This document shows, one piece after another, positions 45,401 through 54,334 of a stretch of 64,000 nt of DNA. The notes under the pieces are model-generated. The model did no database searches. It was not told where the DNA came from and saw nothing but the letters and a program-made list of their open reading frames with translations. Where the stretch lies: positions 310,001-374,000 of the forward strand of contig JAUTCR010000005.1 of the NCBI GenBank assembly GCA_030673895.1, read 5' to 3'. Made by a program: the position numbers and the translations under genes. Position 1 is the first letter of the stretch; the number at the start of each line of letters is the position of its first letter. This DNA comes from Verrucomicrobiota bacterium JB023 (GTDB lineage Bacteria; Verrucomicrobiota; Verrucomicrobiia; Verrucomicrobiales; Akkermansiaceae).

Positions 45401-48316
45401 ATGACTCCCGCCGACCAACCCAACCGTCTTTTTCTGCTGGACGGTATGGCTCTCGTCTATCGCGCCCATTTCGCGCTAATTCGCAACCCCATCGTCAATT
45501 CAAAAGGAGTCAATACCTCCGCTCTCTTCGGCTTCACCAATACGCTGCTCTCGATCATCGAGAATGAGAAACCGACCCATCTGGCGGTGGCCTGGGACAC
45601 CTCGGCACCTACTCCCCGTCACGAAACCTTTCCCGAATACAAGGCCAATCGGGAGGACATGCCGGAAGAACTCGCTGCCGCCATCCCGGCCTGCAAGCAG
45701 CTGTGTCGCGCCTTCCATATCCCCCAGCTTGAGGTCGATGGCTACGAAGCCGATGACCTCATCGGGACATTAGCGAAAACTGCCGATCGGGAAGGCGGCT
45801 ATCACACCTTCATGGTCACGCCAGACAAGGACTTCGCCCAGCTCCTATCTCCCTCCACGACGATGTGGAAGCCCGGCCGCAAGGGCTCCGACCACGAGGC
45901 CATCACGCTGGATAAATTGCAAGAGGTCTGGGGAGTCGAGCAACCCCACCAAATCATCGACCTTCTCGGTCTGATGGGTGACACCGCCGACAACATTCCC
46001 GGCGTCCCCGGCGTGGGCCCCAAGACGGCCGTCAAGCTGATCGCCCAGTTCGGCAGCATCGAAAATCTTCTCGATAACACCTCTCAATTGAAGGGTAAGC
46101 AGAAGGAAAAGATTGAGGAAAATGCGGACAATGCCCGCCTGTCCAAAGACCTTGCCACCATCATCACCGATGCTCCTCTCGAGACCAGCTTCCAAGACCT
46201 CACTCTCAACGAGGCCGAAGATCGCGATACCGAGGCCATCAAAGCACTCTTCGCCGAGTATGAATTCCGCAGCCTCAGCAAACGCCTCTTCGGCGAAGAG
46301 CTAGCTACGGAGACCAGCTCTTCCGAGCCCACGGGAGAAGAAGGCGACGCGTCTCCCCTCTCTCCCGGCGAGCCAGTTACCTATCAATCCGGAGGAGCCA
46401 ACTACATTCTGGTCGACGACGAACAAAAAGAAGCCGAGCTCTTCTCCGCTCTGCAATCTGCCGCCGCCTATTGCTTCGACTTGGAAACCACCTCCCTCGA
46501 CCGATTCGAGGCCGAAATCCTGGGCATCGCTTTCGCCATCACCCCGGGGACGGCCTACTATCTCCCCTTTCGGGAAGAGCTGCGCCCAGCCCTGCAGAAA
46601 GTTCTCGCCCGGCCCTGCGAGAAGATTGGGCATAATCTTAAGTTCGACCTCCATATCCTGAATAGCCATCGCTTCACTGTCGCTGGCCCCTTCTTCGATA
46701 CCATGCTGGTGCACGCGCTCATCTACCCCGAGCAGCGACACACCCTCGACCGCCTCGCGGAGACTCTCCTCAATTACAAAACCATCAAGCTAACGGAAAT
46801 TGCGGACATCCTACCCGCTGACGGGGCCTCCGCTGCGACCGACGACGCCACAAAGACGAACGATACGGGGGACCTTTTCAGCCAAGTCAAAGAAGAGAAG
46901 CCAACCTCCTCTCGCTCCGCGGCCAAGAAAAATGCGGAGCTGGATATGCGCTCAATTCCTCTCGAGGCCTTGACCATCTACGCTGCTGAGGACGCTGATA
47001 TCACCATCCAACTCGCCGACAACCTGCGGCCACAGCTGGAGGAAAATGACTTGCGTCAAATTTACGAGACCGTGGAAGCACCGCTCCTGCCGGTCCTCGT
47101 CGCCATGGAAGCGGAAGGAATCGGATTCGATCCCCAACTTCTCGCCGAGGTCGATGCCGATCTCACCCAAACGATTGCAGAGCTCTCTTCCCGCATCACG
47201 CAGGCAGCAGGCCGGGAGTTCAATCTCAAGTCTCCCAAGCAGCTTGGTGAGATTCTCTTCGACGAGCTCAAGCTGACCGACAATCCGAAAAAGACCAAAA
47301 CCGGCCAATACAAGACCGACGAACAAACCCTGACCCTATTGGCCTCGGAGCACGCCATCGTCGCTGATATCCTCCGCTACCGGCAAGCGACCAAGCTGAA
47401 AAGCACCTACATTGATACGCTCCCCCAGGACGTCGCTCCCCACGACGAGCGCATCCACACCCACCTTCATCAGCACATCGCAGCGACCGGCCGCTTGGCT
47501 AGCTCGGATCCAAACCTGCAGAATATCCCCATCCGCACCGACTTGGGCCGCGAGATCCGCAAGGCGTTCGTCCCCCGGAAGAAGATCGGCTCGACCGACC
47601 AGCAAGAAACCACCCGCTTCACCCTCCTCGCAGCAGACTACTCCCAAGTCGAACTCCGCATCATGGCGGCGCTCTCTGGAGATCCCGGCATGATCGAAGC
47701 CTTCCAAAAGGACGAGGACATCCACACCGCTACCGCAGCCAAGGTTTACGGCATCCCTAGTAGCGAAGTCACTTCCGACCACCGTCGTACGGCCAAGATG
47801 GTGAACTTCGGCATCATCTACGGCATCTCCGCCTTTGGGCTGAGTCAACGCCTCGGAATCCCGCGCGGTGAGGCCGGAGAGATCATTGCCTCCTACTGGA
47901 AGCAATATCCCAAGGTGAAGGAATTCATGGAGACCACAATCGAGTCAGCCAAAGAAAAAGGCTACGTCGAGACGCTCTCGGGTCGGCGTCGCCGCTTCCC
48001 AGACATTGTGAGCCGGAATGCAACCATCCGCGGAAACGCGGAGCGGGCGGCCATCAACACCCCTATTCAAGGGACCGCTGCCGATATGATTAAGCTGGCC
48101 ATGATCAAGGTCGCCACCATGCTGGATGAGGAGCAGACTCGCTCCCGCATGCTCCTGCAAGTGCACGATGAACTCCTCTTCGACTTGGCTGATGAAGAAG
48201 CGGACTCACTCCCGCCCCGCATCATTGCGACGATGGAATCGGCTCTTCCCCTGCCCCACCAGGTTCCCATCAAGGTGGAGGCGGGAACTGGACAAACTTG
48301 GCTGGAAGCTCACTAG
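45401..48316 (+). CDS. polA: DNA polymerase I with 5'-3' and 3'-5' exonuclease domains
   Basis: A 971-residue family A polymerase for repair and Okazaki fragment processing. It has a 5'-3' flap nuclease domain (about 1-290, with LDGMALVYRAHFAL, AVAWDTSAPTPRHE, YEADDLIGTLA and GVPGVGPKTAVKL), a 3'-5' proofreading domain with all acidic sites present (Exo I FDLETTSLD, Exo II GHNLKFDLHIL, Exo III YAAEDADIT), and the polymerase domain with motif A DYSQVELRI, motif B RRTAKMVNFGIIYGIS and motif C QVHDELLFD. Proofreading thus appears intact, unlike in many thermophile enzymes. Between Exo II and III there is an insertion rich in Asp/Thr. Monocistronic. Confidence 0.97.
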   Translation: MTPADQPNRLFLLDGMALVYRAHFALIRNPIVNSKGVNTSALFGFTNTLLSIIENEKPTHLAVAWDTSAPTPRHETFPEYKANREDMPEELAAAIPACKQLCRAFHIPQLEVDGYEADDLIGTLAKTADREGGYHTFMVTPDKDFAQLLSPSTTMWKPGRKGSDHEAITLDKLQEVWGVEQPHQIIDLLGLMGDTADNIPGVPGVGPKTAVKLIAQFGSIENLLDNTSQLKGKQKEKIEENADNARLSKDLATIITDAPLETSFQDLTLNEAEDRDTEAIKALFAEYEFRSLSKRLFGEELATETSSSEPTGEEGDASPLSPGEPVTYQSGGANYILVDDEQKEAELFSALQSAAAYCFDLETTSLDRFEAEILGIAFAITPGTAYYLPFREELRPALQKVLARPCEKIGHNLKFDLHILNSHRFTVAGPFFDTMLVHALIYPEQRHTLDRLAETLLNYKTIKLTEIADILPADGASAATDDATKTNDTGDLFSQVKEEKPTSSRSAAKKNAELDMRSIPLEALTIYAAEDADITIQLADNLRPQLEENDLRQIYETVEAPLLPVLVAMEAEGIGFDPQLLAEVDADLTQTIAELSSRITQAAGREFNLKSPKQLGEILFDELKLTDNPKKTKTGQYKTDEQTLTLLASEHAIVADILRYRQATKLKSTYIDTLPQDVAPHDERIHTHLHQHIAATGRLASSDPNLQNIPIRTDLGREIRKAFVPRKKIGSTDQQETTRFTLLAADYSQVELRIMAALSGDPGMIEAFQKDEDIHTATAAKVYGIPSSEVTSDHRRTAKMVNFGIIYGISAFGLSQRLGIPRGEAGEIIASYWKQYPKVKEFMETTIESAKEKGYVETLSGRRRRFPDIVSRNATIRGNAERAAINTPIQGTAADMIKLAMIKVATMLDEEQTRSRMLLQVHDELLFDLADEEADSLPPRIIATMESALPLPHQVPIKVEAGTGQTWLEAH

Positions 48317-48451
48317 CCCCTCGTTGGCCGGAGAGCTTCCTAGAAAAATTTCACGCCTCCGGCTCGCAACGGTGGCATTTAGTTAACTTATATTAATTAT
48401 TCGACAGTCTGAACAAATTTTGACAGTTTCCTTCCACACACCACGACTAAC

Positions 48452-48709
48452 ATGAAAGAGAAACTGTCCGAACACCGGGAGGTGTTGGAGGCCATTGAAT
48501 ATGCGATTGAGAAAACTGACCAAGAAGAGCGGGAAAAACAGTCTAGTCTGAAGACGAAGAAGGGCGGAATGCGGAAGCTTGCCGCAAGAACCTCACGTGC
48601 CAAAGCGGTAGCAGCTCCCCGCGCTTCCCTGGGCCTCTTCCTCCCCATCGTCGCGCTTATCGGACTCGTTGCCGCCTATCTGGTTTGGCTGCTACTAGGT
48701 CAGCAGTAA
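48452..48709 (+). CDS. small tail-anchored membrane protein of unknown function
   Basis: An 85-residue protein with a charged N-terminal half (many Glu, Lys and Arg) and one transmembrane helix at about 59-81 followed only by GQQ, so it is likely tail-anchored with its N-terminus in the cytoplasm. I cannot name a family. It lies 135 bases after polA and has ATG and AT-rich upstream sequence typical of a promoter region. Confidence 0.6.
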   Translation: MKEKLSEHREVLEAIEYAIEKTDQEEREKQSSLKTKKGGMRKLAARTSRAKAVAAPRASLGLFLPIVALIGLVAAYLVWLLLGQQ

Positions 48710-48713
48710 AAAA

Positions 48714-48744
48714 AATGGACCGGAAACTGATTTTCCGATCCATT
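48714..48744 (-). terminator. intrinsic terminator of the aldo/keto reductase gene
   Basis: AATGGACCGGAAA and TTTTCCGATCCATT pair with one mismatch. On the minus strand the stem is followed by eight T residues. It could also stop the small membrane-protein transcript. Confidence 0.75.
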
Positions 48745-48792
48745 GCTCAGGCTTTCTGAGCCGAAAAAAACAGTAGCGGCAGATCCTGGCGC

Positions 48793-49911
48793 TCACCAGC
48801 TACGGCCCACGCCGTATTGATCAGCAACGGCGAGCAGGTCCTCGCGCATCGGCCACTCGTCGGGACGCTCACAGGGTCCATCATGACGTTGACTGGCTCC
48901 CTTGAGTGCCATGCACCCGGTATTGTCACCAATCGCGCGAACCGCCTCGACCTCCTCTGCGGAGAGCTTGACGTCGGGAAGATTGGCCAAGTTCGCAATT
49001 TGATCCTCGACGGAAATCGCATTCTCCCCGGCCTCTTGGATGAAGGTCGGGACGACGCTGGCGACGGGGTCTTGGGAGAGGCACCAGGCGGCGGCAAATT
49101 GCAGCATACTCAGGCCATGCTTCTCCGCGATCGGCCGCATCAGCTCCCGCTTTTCGCAGCCTCTCTCCACCCAGCCCTCCGGACGATAAGCGCGGTGGTC
49201 ACCGGGACGGAATTGGTGCCCCGGCTGCATGTCGTCATGAAAGACGCCCCCGTAATCAATGACCCGGGTTAGGATTTTGACCTGATTCTCTTTTGCTCCC
49301 GCCAAGACATGCTGTCCGGGCCAGGGCTCGAGGGGGTTGAGAATGATCATCGCCCAGTCGATGAGTTCAGCGTAGGAATTGAAGCACTTGAGCAAATCGA
49401 GGGTGAAGCCGTTCGCCGGACCCGGCGCGACACCCAGCCGCTCGGCCAAGCCTTCGTCCTTGAGGCGACGCATCCCCTCCCAGACAGCCTCGCTGGTGTA
49501 ACCGATTTCATCGGGATTGTGCAGCATGAGGAGGTCGAAGTGGTTCGTCTGACAACGCTCCAGCGAGCGCTCGCAAGCCATCCGCAGATAGGAGGCATAC
49601 TCCTTCTCAACATACCGATCCGGGTGGGTGAATCGGGGGTATCCCGCGCTCCCCTGCCGTTCCCCCTTGTAGAAATCGTGACCGATGATTCCGACAAGGG
49701 AGTAATCCTCGCGAGGAATCCCCTCGAGAGCTTGCCCCAACATCTCGTCAGCGCGCCCCAAGCCGTAAACATCCGCGGTAATGAACGTGCGGATTCCCTT
49801 CTCAAAGGCATGCCGAATGAGATTGAGATAACGTTCTTCACTCACCATTTCGCCAAAATGCATGAAGCGACCGCCGCTCCAGGTTCCGTAACAAGTTTTT
49901 GTCAAATCCAT
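48793..49911 (-). CDS. aldo/keto reductase family protein
   Basis: A 372-residue TIM-barrel oxidoreductase of the AKR superfamily, expected to use NADPH. The N-terminal strand TCYGTWSGGRF, the TADVYGLGRADEMLGQAL segment (Asp and Tyr of the catalytic tetrad) and LLMLHNPDEIG (His) fit the family. The Lys of the tetrad is not in its normal place: the strand reads YSLVGIIGHDFY where 'vatK' is usual, so catalysis may differ. The C-terminal part (GAKENQVKILTRVIDYGGVF, then LQFAAAWCLSQDPVASVVPT) is also typical. Substrate unknown. ATG 49911, monocistronic. Confidence 0.85.
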   Translation of the reverse strand: MDLTKTCYGTWSGGRFMHFGEMVSEERYLNLIRHAFEKGIRTFITADVYGLGRADEMLGQALEGIPREDYSLVGIIGHDFYKGERQGSAGYPRFTHPDRYVEKEYASYLRMACERSLERCQTNHFDLLMLHNPDEIGYTSEAVWEGMRRLKDEGLAERLGVAPGPANGFTLDLLKCFNSYAELIDWAMIILNPLEPWPGQHVLAGAKENQVKILTRVIDYGGVFHDDMQPGHQFRPGDHRAYRPEGWVERGCEKRELMRPIAEKHGLSMLQFAAAWCLSQDPVASVVPTFIQEAGENAISVEDQIANLANLPDVKLSAEEVEAVRAIGDNTGCMALKGASQRHDGPCERPDEWPMREDLLAVADQYGVGRSW

Positions 49912-50049
49912 CGTGCTTGGGCTGATCTACCCCTCGAAACCGATGAGATCAACACCCAGCAATTTCTGCGGACCAATTGAGACTCCAAGCCCAACGCATT
50001 TCGCCTAGCAAAAGACGGCGCATCGAAAAATCGGTATCGATACGTTCGC

Positions 50050-50078
50050 TTGATATTGTGCCAGAATCCTTTTAATAA
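50050..50078 (+). promoter_or_regulatory. possible serA promoter
   Basis: TTGATA at 50050-50055 with either TTTAAT (spacer 15) or TAATAA (spacer 17) as -10. It lies about 65 bases before the serA start. Confidence 0.4.
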
Positions 50079-50142
50079 CAAGGGTCCGCTGCGATCAATC
50101 GCACTTGAATCCCACCCCCGGCTCGCCTAAGCCGTCAGCGAC

Positions 50143-51744
50143 ATGGCAAACCGCGTTCTCGTTTCTGATCCCATCTCTGAGAAGGGAGTTGACCTTCTCA
50201 ACGCTCACCCGGACATCACTGCTGACTTCAAGGTCGGTCTCTCCCCGGAAGAACTCCTCTCCATCATTGGAGAATACGATGCTCTGGTTGTCCGCTCCCA
50301 AACGAAGGTGACCCCCGAGGTATTCGCTGCAGCCAAGAATCTCAAGGTTGTCGGCCGGGCCGGCGTCGGGGTGGACAACATTGACCGTGATGCCGCCAAT
50401 CAACACGGCGTCATTGTAATGAATACTCCCACGGGAAACACCATCTCAACCGCGGAGCACGCCTTCACCCTCATGCTCTCTGCCGCGCGCAACATCGCTC
50501 CCGGCCACCAGTCCGTCCTCAGCGGCAGCTTCAAGGAAGGCCGCAAAGCCAATCAGGGCATTGAGCTCAATGGCAAGCGGCTGGCCATTATCGGCATGGG
50601 CCGGATCGGAAGCGAATTCGCCAAGCGGGCTCAAGCCTTCAACATGCAGGTGGTCGCCTACGATCCCTTCCTCTCACAGGCTCGCGCCGATCAGATGAAG
50701 ATTGAACTGGCCGAGACCCCTGACGCCGCTCTCGAAGGTGCCGATGTGGTGACCTTGCACGTTCCTCTAACGGATGAGACCAAGCACATTCTCAACGCCG
50801 ACCGCCTGGCTCTGATGAAGAAGGGAGCCCTCGTCGTCAATTGCGCCCGGGGCGGCCTCATTGACGAAGCAGCCCTGAAGGCGTCCATCGATGCCGGACA
50901 CATCGCCGGTTGCGCGCTCGATGTTTATGAGGAAGAGCCGCCAGCCGCAGATCACCCGCTCCTTTCCCTGAACAAGTTTGTCGCCTTCACTCCCCACCTG
51001 GGAGCATCCACCGCCGAAGCTCAGGAAAACGTCGGAATCCAAGTTGCCGAGCAAGTGCGCGACTTCCTCGCGACCGGAGAAATCCGCAATGCGATCAACA
51101 TGCCTTCCCTTGATGCCACCGCTCGTCAGGAGATTGGCCCATACCTCGACCTCGCCGCCTCCTTGGGCAAGCTCGCCGCCAAGCTCGGACCGGAAAATCC
51201 CGACTCTCTACGCGTCTCCTACCACGGTCCCTTGGGCAAGAAAGACACCGGGCTCATCTCCCGCTCCGCCCTCACCTCACTCCTCGAGGCCTCCCGCCCT
51301 GATGGACAGGTCAATATCGTCAATGCTCCAGCCGTGGCCAAAGAGATGGGACTCGACTTGGTGGAATCAACTATCAACGCGCAGACCGAATACCAAGAGC
51401 TCGTCGTCGTCGAGCTGCGTAAGGGGGACAAGCGTTTCCGTCTGTCCGGCACCATCATTGGAAAGTCCCCCCGTATTGTTGAGATCGACAAGCTCTACGT
51501 GGACATCAATATTCAGGGCAACTTCCTCATCGTGCGCAATGATGACCGCCCGGGCATCGTCGGAGCCGTCGGCACCCTCCTCGGAGAGAACCATGCGAAT
51601 ATCGCCAACCTGTCTCTCGCCCGAAATAAGACCGAGGGCAATGCCCTGACCGTCATCGAGGTGGACGAGCCTCTGGGAGCCGAGCTAATGGATCAAATCC
51701 GCAACCTTCCGGGCGTGCTCTCTGCTACTGGAGCGACCCTCTAA
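50143..51744 (+). CDS. serA: D-3-phosphoglycerate dehydrogenase, long form
   Basis: SerA oxidises 3-phosphoglycerate with NAD as the first step of serine synthesis. At 533 residues it is the long form with a catalytic region (1-310), an intervening (ASB) domain and a C-terminal ACT domain (about 455-530, starting FLIVRNDDRPGIVGAVG) that usually binds serine for feedback control. Motifs: NAD site GMGRIGSEFAKRA, ARGGLIDEAAL, and HLGASTAEAQENVG with the catalytic His. All expected parts are present. ATG 50143. A strong terminator follows. Confidence 0.96.
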   Translation: MANRVLVSDPISEKGVDLLNAHPDITADFKVGLSPEELLSIIGEYDALVVRSQTKVTPEVFAAAKNLKVVGRAGVGVDNIDRDAANQHGVIVMNTPTGNTISTAEHAFTLMLSAARNIAPGHQSVLSGSFKEGRKANQGIELNGKRLAIIGMGRIGSEFAKRAQAFNMQVVAYDPFLSQARADQMKIELAETPDAALEGADVVTLHVPLTDETKHILNADRLALMKKGALVVNCARGGLIDEAALKASIDAGHIAGCALDVYEEEPPAADHPLLSLNKFVAFTPHLGASTAEAQENVGIQVAEQVRDFLATGEIRNAINMPSLDATARQEIGPYLDLAASLGKLAAKLGPENPDSLRVSYHGPLGKKDTGLISRSALTSLLEASRPDGQVNIVNAPAVAKEMGLDLVESTINAQTEYQELVVVELRKGDKRFRLSGTIIGKSPRIVEIDKLYVDINIQGNFLIVRNDDRPGIVGAVGTLLGENHANIANLSLARNKTEGNALTVIEVDEPLGAELMDQIRNLPGVLSATGATL

Positions 51745-51774
51745 AAACGAATCTTCTAGTAGAACAGTTTGACC

Positions 51775-51807
51775 AAAAAGCCGCACCTCCGAAGGGTGCG
51801 GCTTTTT
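51775..51807 (+). terminator. intrinsic terminator of serA
   Basis: AAAAAGCCGCACC and GGTGCGGCTTTTT pair around a short loop, with T and A runs at both ends, so it can also work in the other direction. Confidence 0.92.
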
Positions 51808-51834
51808 CATGGCTCCGTTTCAGGAACTAAAATA

Positions 51835-51856
51835 GGCGGAGGATTTCTCCTCCGCC
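51835..51856 (-). terminator. intrinsic terminator of the beta-barrel gene
   Basis: GGCGGAGGA and TCCTCCGCC form a perfect 9-bp stem around TTTC. On the minus strand TATTTTAG follows. Confidence 0.75.
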
Positions 51857-51892
51857 CTGTAAATTCTTTATACTCGGGTGACTGGTTCGAGT

Positions 51893-52492
51893 TTAGAAGT
51901 AGAAGCGCATACCCACTTCAAGCTGGGTGATGTTGTCCTTGATTTCGTCACCCACTCCGAGGGTGTCGTCAAGAGACCAGGTGAAGTTGGCGCCTGCATA
52001 GACAGCCATGTGTGAGCGGATGAAATACTTCAAACCGAGCTCACCGGCGAAGGCAACGCCGTCTTCTCCATCGATGCGGGTACCGACGCTGTCGTAGCGG
52101 TCACCAGCAGAAGCGAAGGTTGTCGCCAAGCCCACGTAGGGAACAAACTTGGTTCCGGTCGCGAAGTTATACTCGGTGAAGACACCAAATTGACCGCTGT
52201 CGAGGAGGTTACCATCTTGGCCAGCCCAATCGACGGTGAAACCCAATTCCCAGTTGTCCATGATGAACCAACCGTAGGTCAGGTTCAGGTCCCACTCGGC
52301 ACCATCACTCAGGTCGATGCTACCACCGATACCAAGTTCCTGGGTTCCCTTGGCCAACATCGGAAGGGAATCGTCGGAAAGATTCATGAATCCGCCGGAG
52401 GATTGCTCGGACATTCCGACTCCGTCAGTAACCACGCTTCCAGCGTGAGCGGCTGTGGTCGCCATTGCGGCGATGAGGATAGTTGCTTTCAT
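51893..52492 (-). CDS. outer-membrane beta-barrel protein
   Basis: A 199-residue exported protein. A signal peptide (MKATILIAAMATTAAHAGS) is followed by a short linker and then alternating strands with aromatic belts (WDLNLTYGWFIMDNWELGFT, VPYVGLATTFASAGD, GLKYFIRSHMAVYAGANFTW), ending in a terminal Phe (MRFYF), which is the signal for insertion by BamA. The number of strands suggests an eight-stranded OmpX/OmpA-like barrel. Role unknown. ATG 52492 has AGAG ahead and starts the signal peptide. It may be abundant, given the strong terminator and good RBS. Confidence 0.85.
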   Translation of the reverse strand: MKATILIAAMATTAAHAGSVVTDGVGMSEQSSGGFMNLSDDSLPMLAKGTQELGIGGSIDLSDGAEWDLNLTYGWFIMDNWELGFTVDWAGQDGNLLDSGQFGVFTEYNFATGTKFVPYVGLATTFASAGDRYDSVGTRIDGEDGVAFAGELGLKYFIRSHMAVYAGANFTWSLDDTLGVGDEIKDNITQLEVGMRFYF

Positions 52493-52636
52493 TTGTTTTT
52501 CTCTTTTGGTTGGGAAACTCACTCCGGGCCCATTGAGCAGGAGCGAGTTCGGCGGGAGTTAGCACGGGCCTCCCACCTCCGCTACTAATAATTTATTTTA
52601 TCTTTCCGAAATATTCGCCAGACTCCGGGGACCCTG

Positions 52637-53527
52637 GTGGAACCTCTCATCGACAGCTTTATCCTCTTCCTTGCGACTGAGCGGGGCCTCTCCCCCGCCT
52701 ATCAAAGCTCGGTAAGGCAGTCCCTTGACGCGCTGGCCACTTGGGCGGCAGGGAAGAAGCTCACCCACGCACGAGATCTCGGCACGGACGATCTCAGCGC
52801 CTTTCTTTCCCAGCGAAGAAAGGAAGGACTCTCTCCCTCATCGCAGCGTATCCTCGTCGTCCACCTAAAGATCTTCTTCCGCTTTCTCGTCAGCCGTCGT
52901 CACCTCGAACACGATCCGGCCGAACCACTGCTTGCACCCAAAACCACCGCCAAGCTTCCCGATACCTTGTCAGCCGCGCATGTCGCCAAACTTCTTGCCT
53001 CGATCAATCGCGATCACTTCCTGGCCCGGCGGGATTTAGCCATTTTGGAGCTATTCTACTCTTCCGGGCTCCGCCTCTCGGAGCTCTGTCAGTTTAGGTT
53101 TGAGAACTATGACGAGGAGGACGGCATTCTCCGGGTGACGGGGAAAGGTAATAAAACGAGGCTCGTCCCCATCGGGCGCAAGGCGATTGACGCCATCAAT
53201 GATTACCTGCGCAACGAACGACCCTCCCTGGTGAAGAGCGGGAAGACCTCATCCCATCTCTTCCTCTCGGTTCGGGGCGGCCCGCTTTCGCCGGATCGGG
53301 TTCGGCAGATTGTCAAAAAGCGGGCTGAGGCGGCTGGCCTCCCCCCCGGGATCTACCCCCACCTTTTGCGGCACTCCTTCGCGACCCACCTGCTTGAGGG
53401 CGGGGCAGATCTCAGGGTCATTCAGGAGCTACTCGGCCACGCGGATATCTCAACCACACAGATCTACACCCATCTCGATCAGAAGCACCTCATCGAGACC
53501 CACCGGAGCTTCCATCCTCGCGGTTGA
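52637..53527 (+). CDS. tyrosine recombinase of XerC/XerD type
   Basis: A 296-residue site-specific recombinase. An N-terminal SAM-like domain (about 1-85) is followed by the catalytic domain with Arg in SSGLRLSELCQ, Lys in VTGKGNKTRLVPIG, HLLRHSFATHLLEGG (His-x-x-Arg), LGHADISTTQIY (His and the nucleophile Tyr). Length and pattern match chromosomal XerC/XerD, which resolve chromosome dimers at dif. Whether it is XerC, XerD or the single Xer cannot be decided. GTG start. No integrase-type mobile element surrounds it, so a housekeeping role is likely. Confidence 0.93.
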   Translation: MEPLIDSFILFLATERGLSPAYQSSVRQSLDALATWAAGKKLTHARDLGTDDLSAFLSQRRKEGLSPSSQRILVVHLKIFFRFLVSRRHLEHDPAEPLLAPKTTAKLPDTLSAAHVAKLLASINRDHFLARRDLAILELFYSSGLRLSELCQFRFENYDEEDGILRVTGKGNKTRLVPIGRKAIDAINDYLRNERPSLVKSGKTSSHLFLSVRGGPLSPDRVRQIVKKRAEAAGLPPGIYPHLLRHSFATHLLEGGADLRVIQELLGHADISTTQIYTHLDQKHLIETHRSFHPRG

Positions 53528-53578
53528 GCGGACCATCCCCCGCATTGGGCGAGAAGGTGACGCCGGGACAGCAGCCGA

Positions 53579-54229
53579 TCAGCTGGCGAGGCTTTCCATC
53601 AATTCGATGACGATCTCGTCCGCTTCTTCCTCCAATTTTTCCCTCTCGCGCTCGCTCAGCTTTTTGTCGGACTTCGCTTTAAGCTTGAGAGAATCGAGTG
53701 CATCCATCTTTCGCTCGATGGTGCTCCGCTTGCCCTTGCTGATCTTTTCGGTCGCGATCCCAAACCAGAGAAGCTCACGGGCCCGCGCCTGCTCGCTATT
53801 GACATTTGGCGTGCCGGTGGCGGCATCGATGACACCATCCAAGCTCTCGGAGGCTTTCACCTGTAGCTTGCCCAATTCCTCCGCAAACTTCTCCTCGGAC
53901 ATCTTCTTGGCGTTGAGAACCAGCCTCACATAGTCCGTCCCGATGTCGCCGAAGCTCTCATCGGAGAGGCGCTCCTCCTTGACCGCCTTGTTCAAGCCTT
54001 CATAGAAGCTTTCCACATTGCTCTGGTTTTCCGTCGACAAGGAACCTTGCAGGGAAGCGGCTCCCAAAATGGCCGTCTTCCACGCTTCAAATTCGCCTTG
54101 CACGGAATGGAACTCGCGCCGGGCCACAACCTCGTCCCGGTTCACCATTCCCCTCTCGCCTCGCTGCGCGGGCAGAAGCGATGAACCAGTGGCGAATATC
54201 AATGCGGTGATGATCAATTGCTTTTTCAT
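53579..54229 (-). CDS. secreted helical protein of unknown function
   Basis: A 216-residue protein with a signal peptide (cleavage near LLPAQRG) and a mature part that is nearly all helical and highly charged, with long Lys/Glu stretches near the C-terminus (SKGKRSTIERKMDALDSLKL, then SEREREKLEEEADEI). No family recognised. It may be periplasmic. Its upstream neighbour, the lipoprotein gene, ends in a terminator, so it is a separate unit. Confidence 0.65.
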   Translation of the reverse strand: MKKQLIITALIFATGSSLLPAQRGERGMVNRDEVVARREFHSVQGEFEAWKTAILGAASLQGSLSTENQSNVESFYEGLNKAVKEERLSDESFGDIGTDYVRLVLNAKKMSEEKFAEELGKLQVKASESLDGVIDAATGTPNVNSEQARARELLWFGIATEKISKGKRSTIERKMDALDSLKLKAKSDKKLSEREREKLEEEADEIVIELMESLAS

Positions 54230-54264
54230 ACCCCCGATCGAACCCTCCCCTCCCGGAGGAGTCG

Positions 54265-54295
54265 CAAAAAAATAGGCGACCCCTGAAGGAGCCGC
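54265..54295 (-). terminator. intrinsic terminator of the lipoprotein gene
   Basis: On the minus strand GGCGGCTCC and GGGGTCGCC form a 9-bp stem with two G-T pairs around TTCA, then TATTTTTTT follows. Confidence 0.8.
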
Positions 54296-54334
54296 CCAAT
54301 TTGGTTAAGTTGTGGTCGGATTCCTTCCGCCCAA

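Noticed and set aside
51862-51900. GGTTCGA-containing stretch looked like a tRNA T-loop
   Set aside because: No acceptor stem, anticodon arm or CCA-compatible pairing around it; it lies at the end of the beta-barrel gene.
52637-53527. Tyrosine recombinase considered as integrase of a mobile island
   Set aside because: No tRNA, att repeats or phage genes nearby, and the sequence matches chromosomal XerC/D in size and motif.
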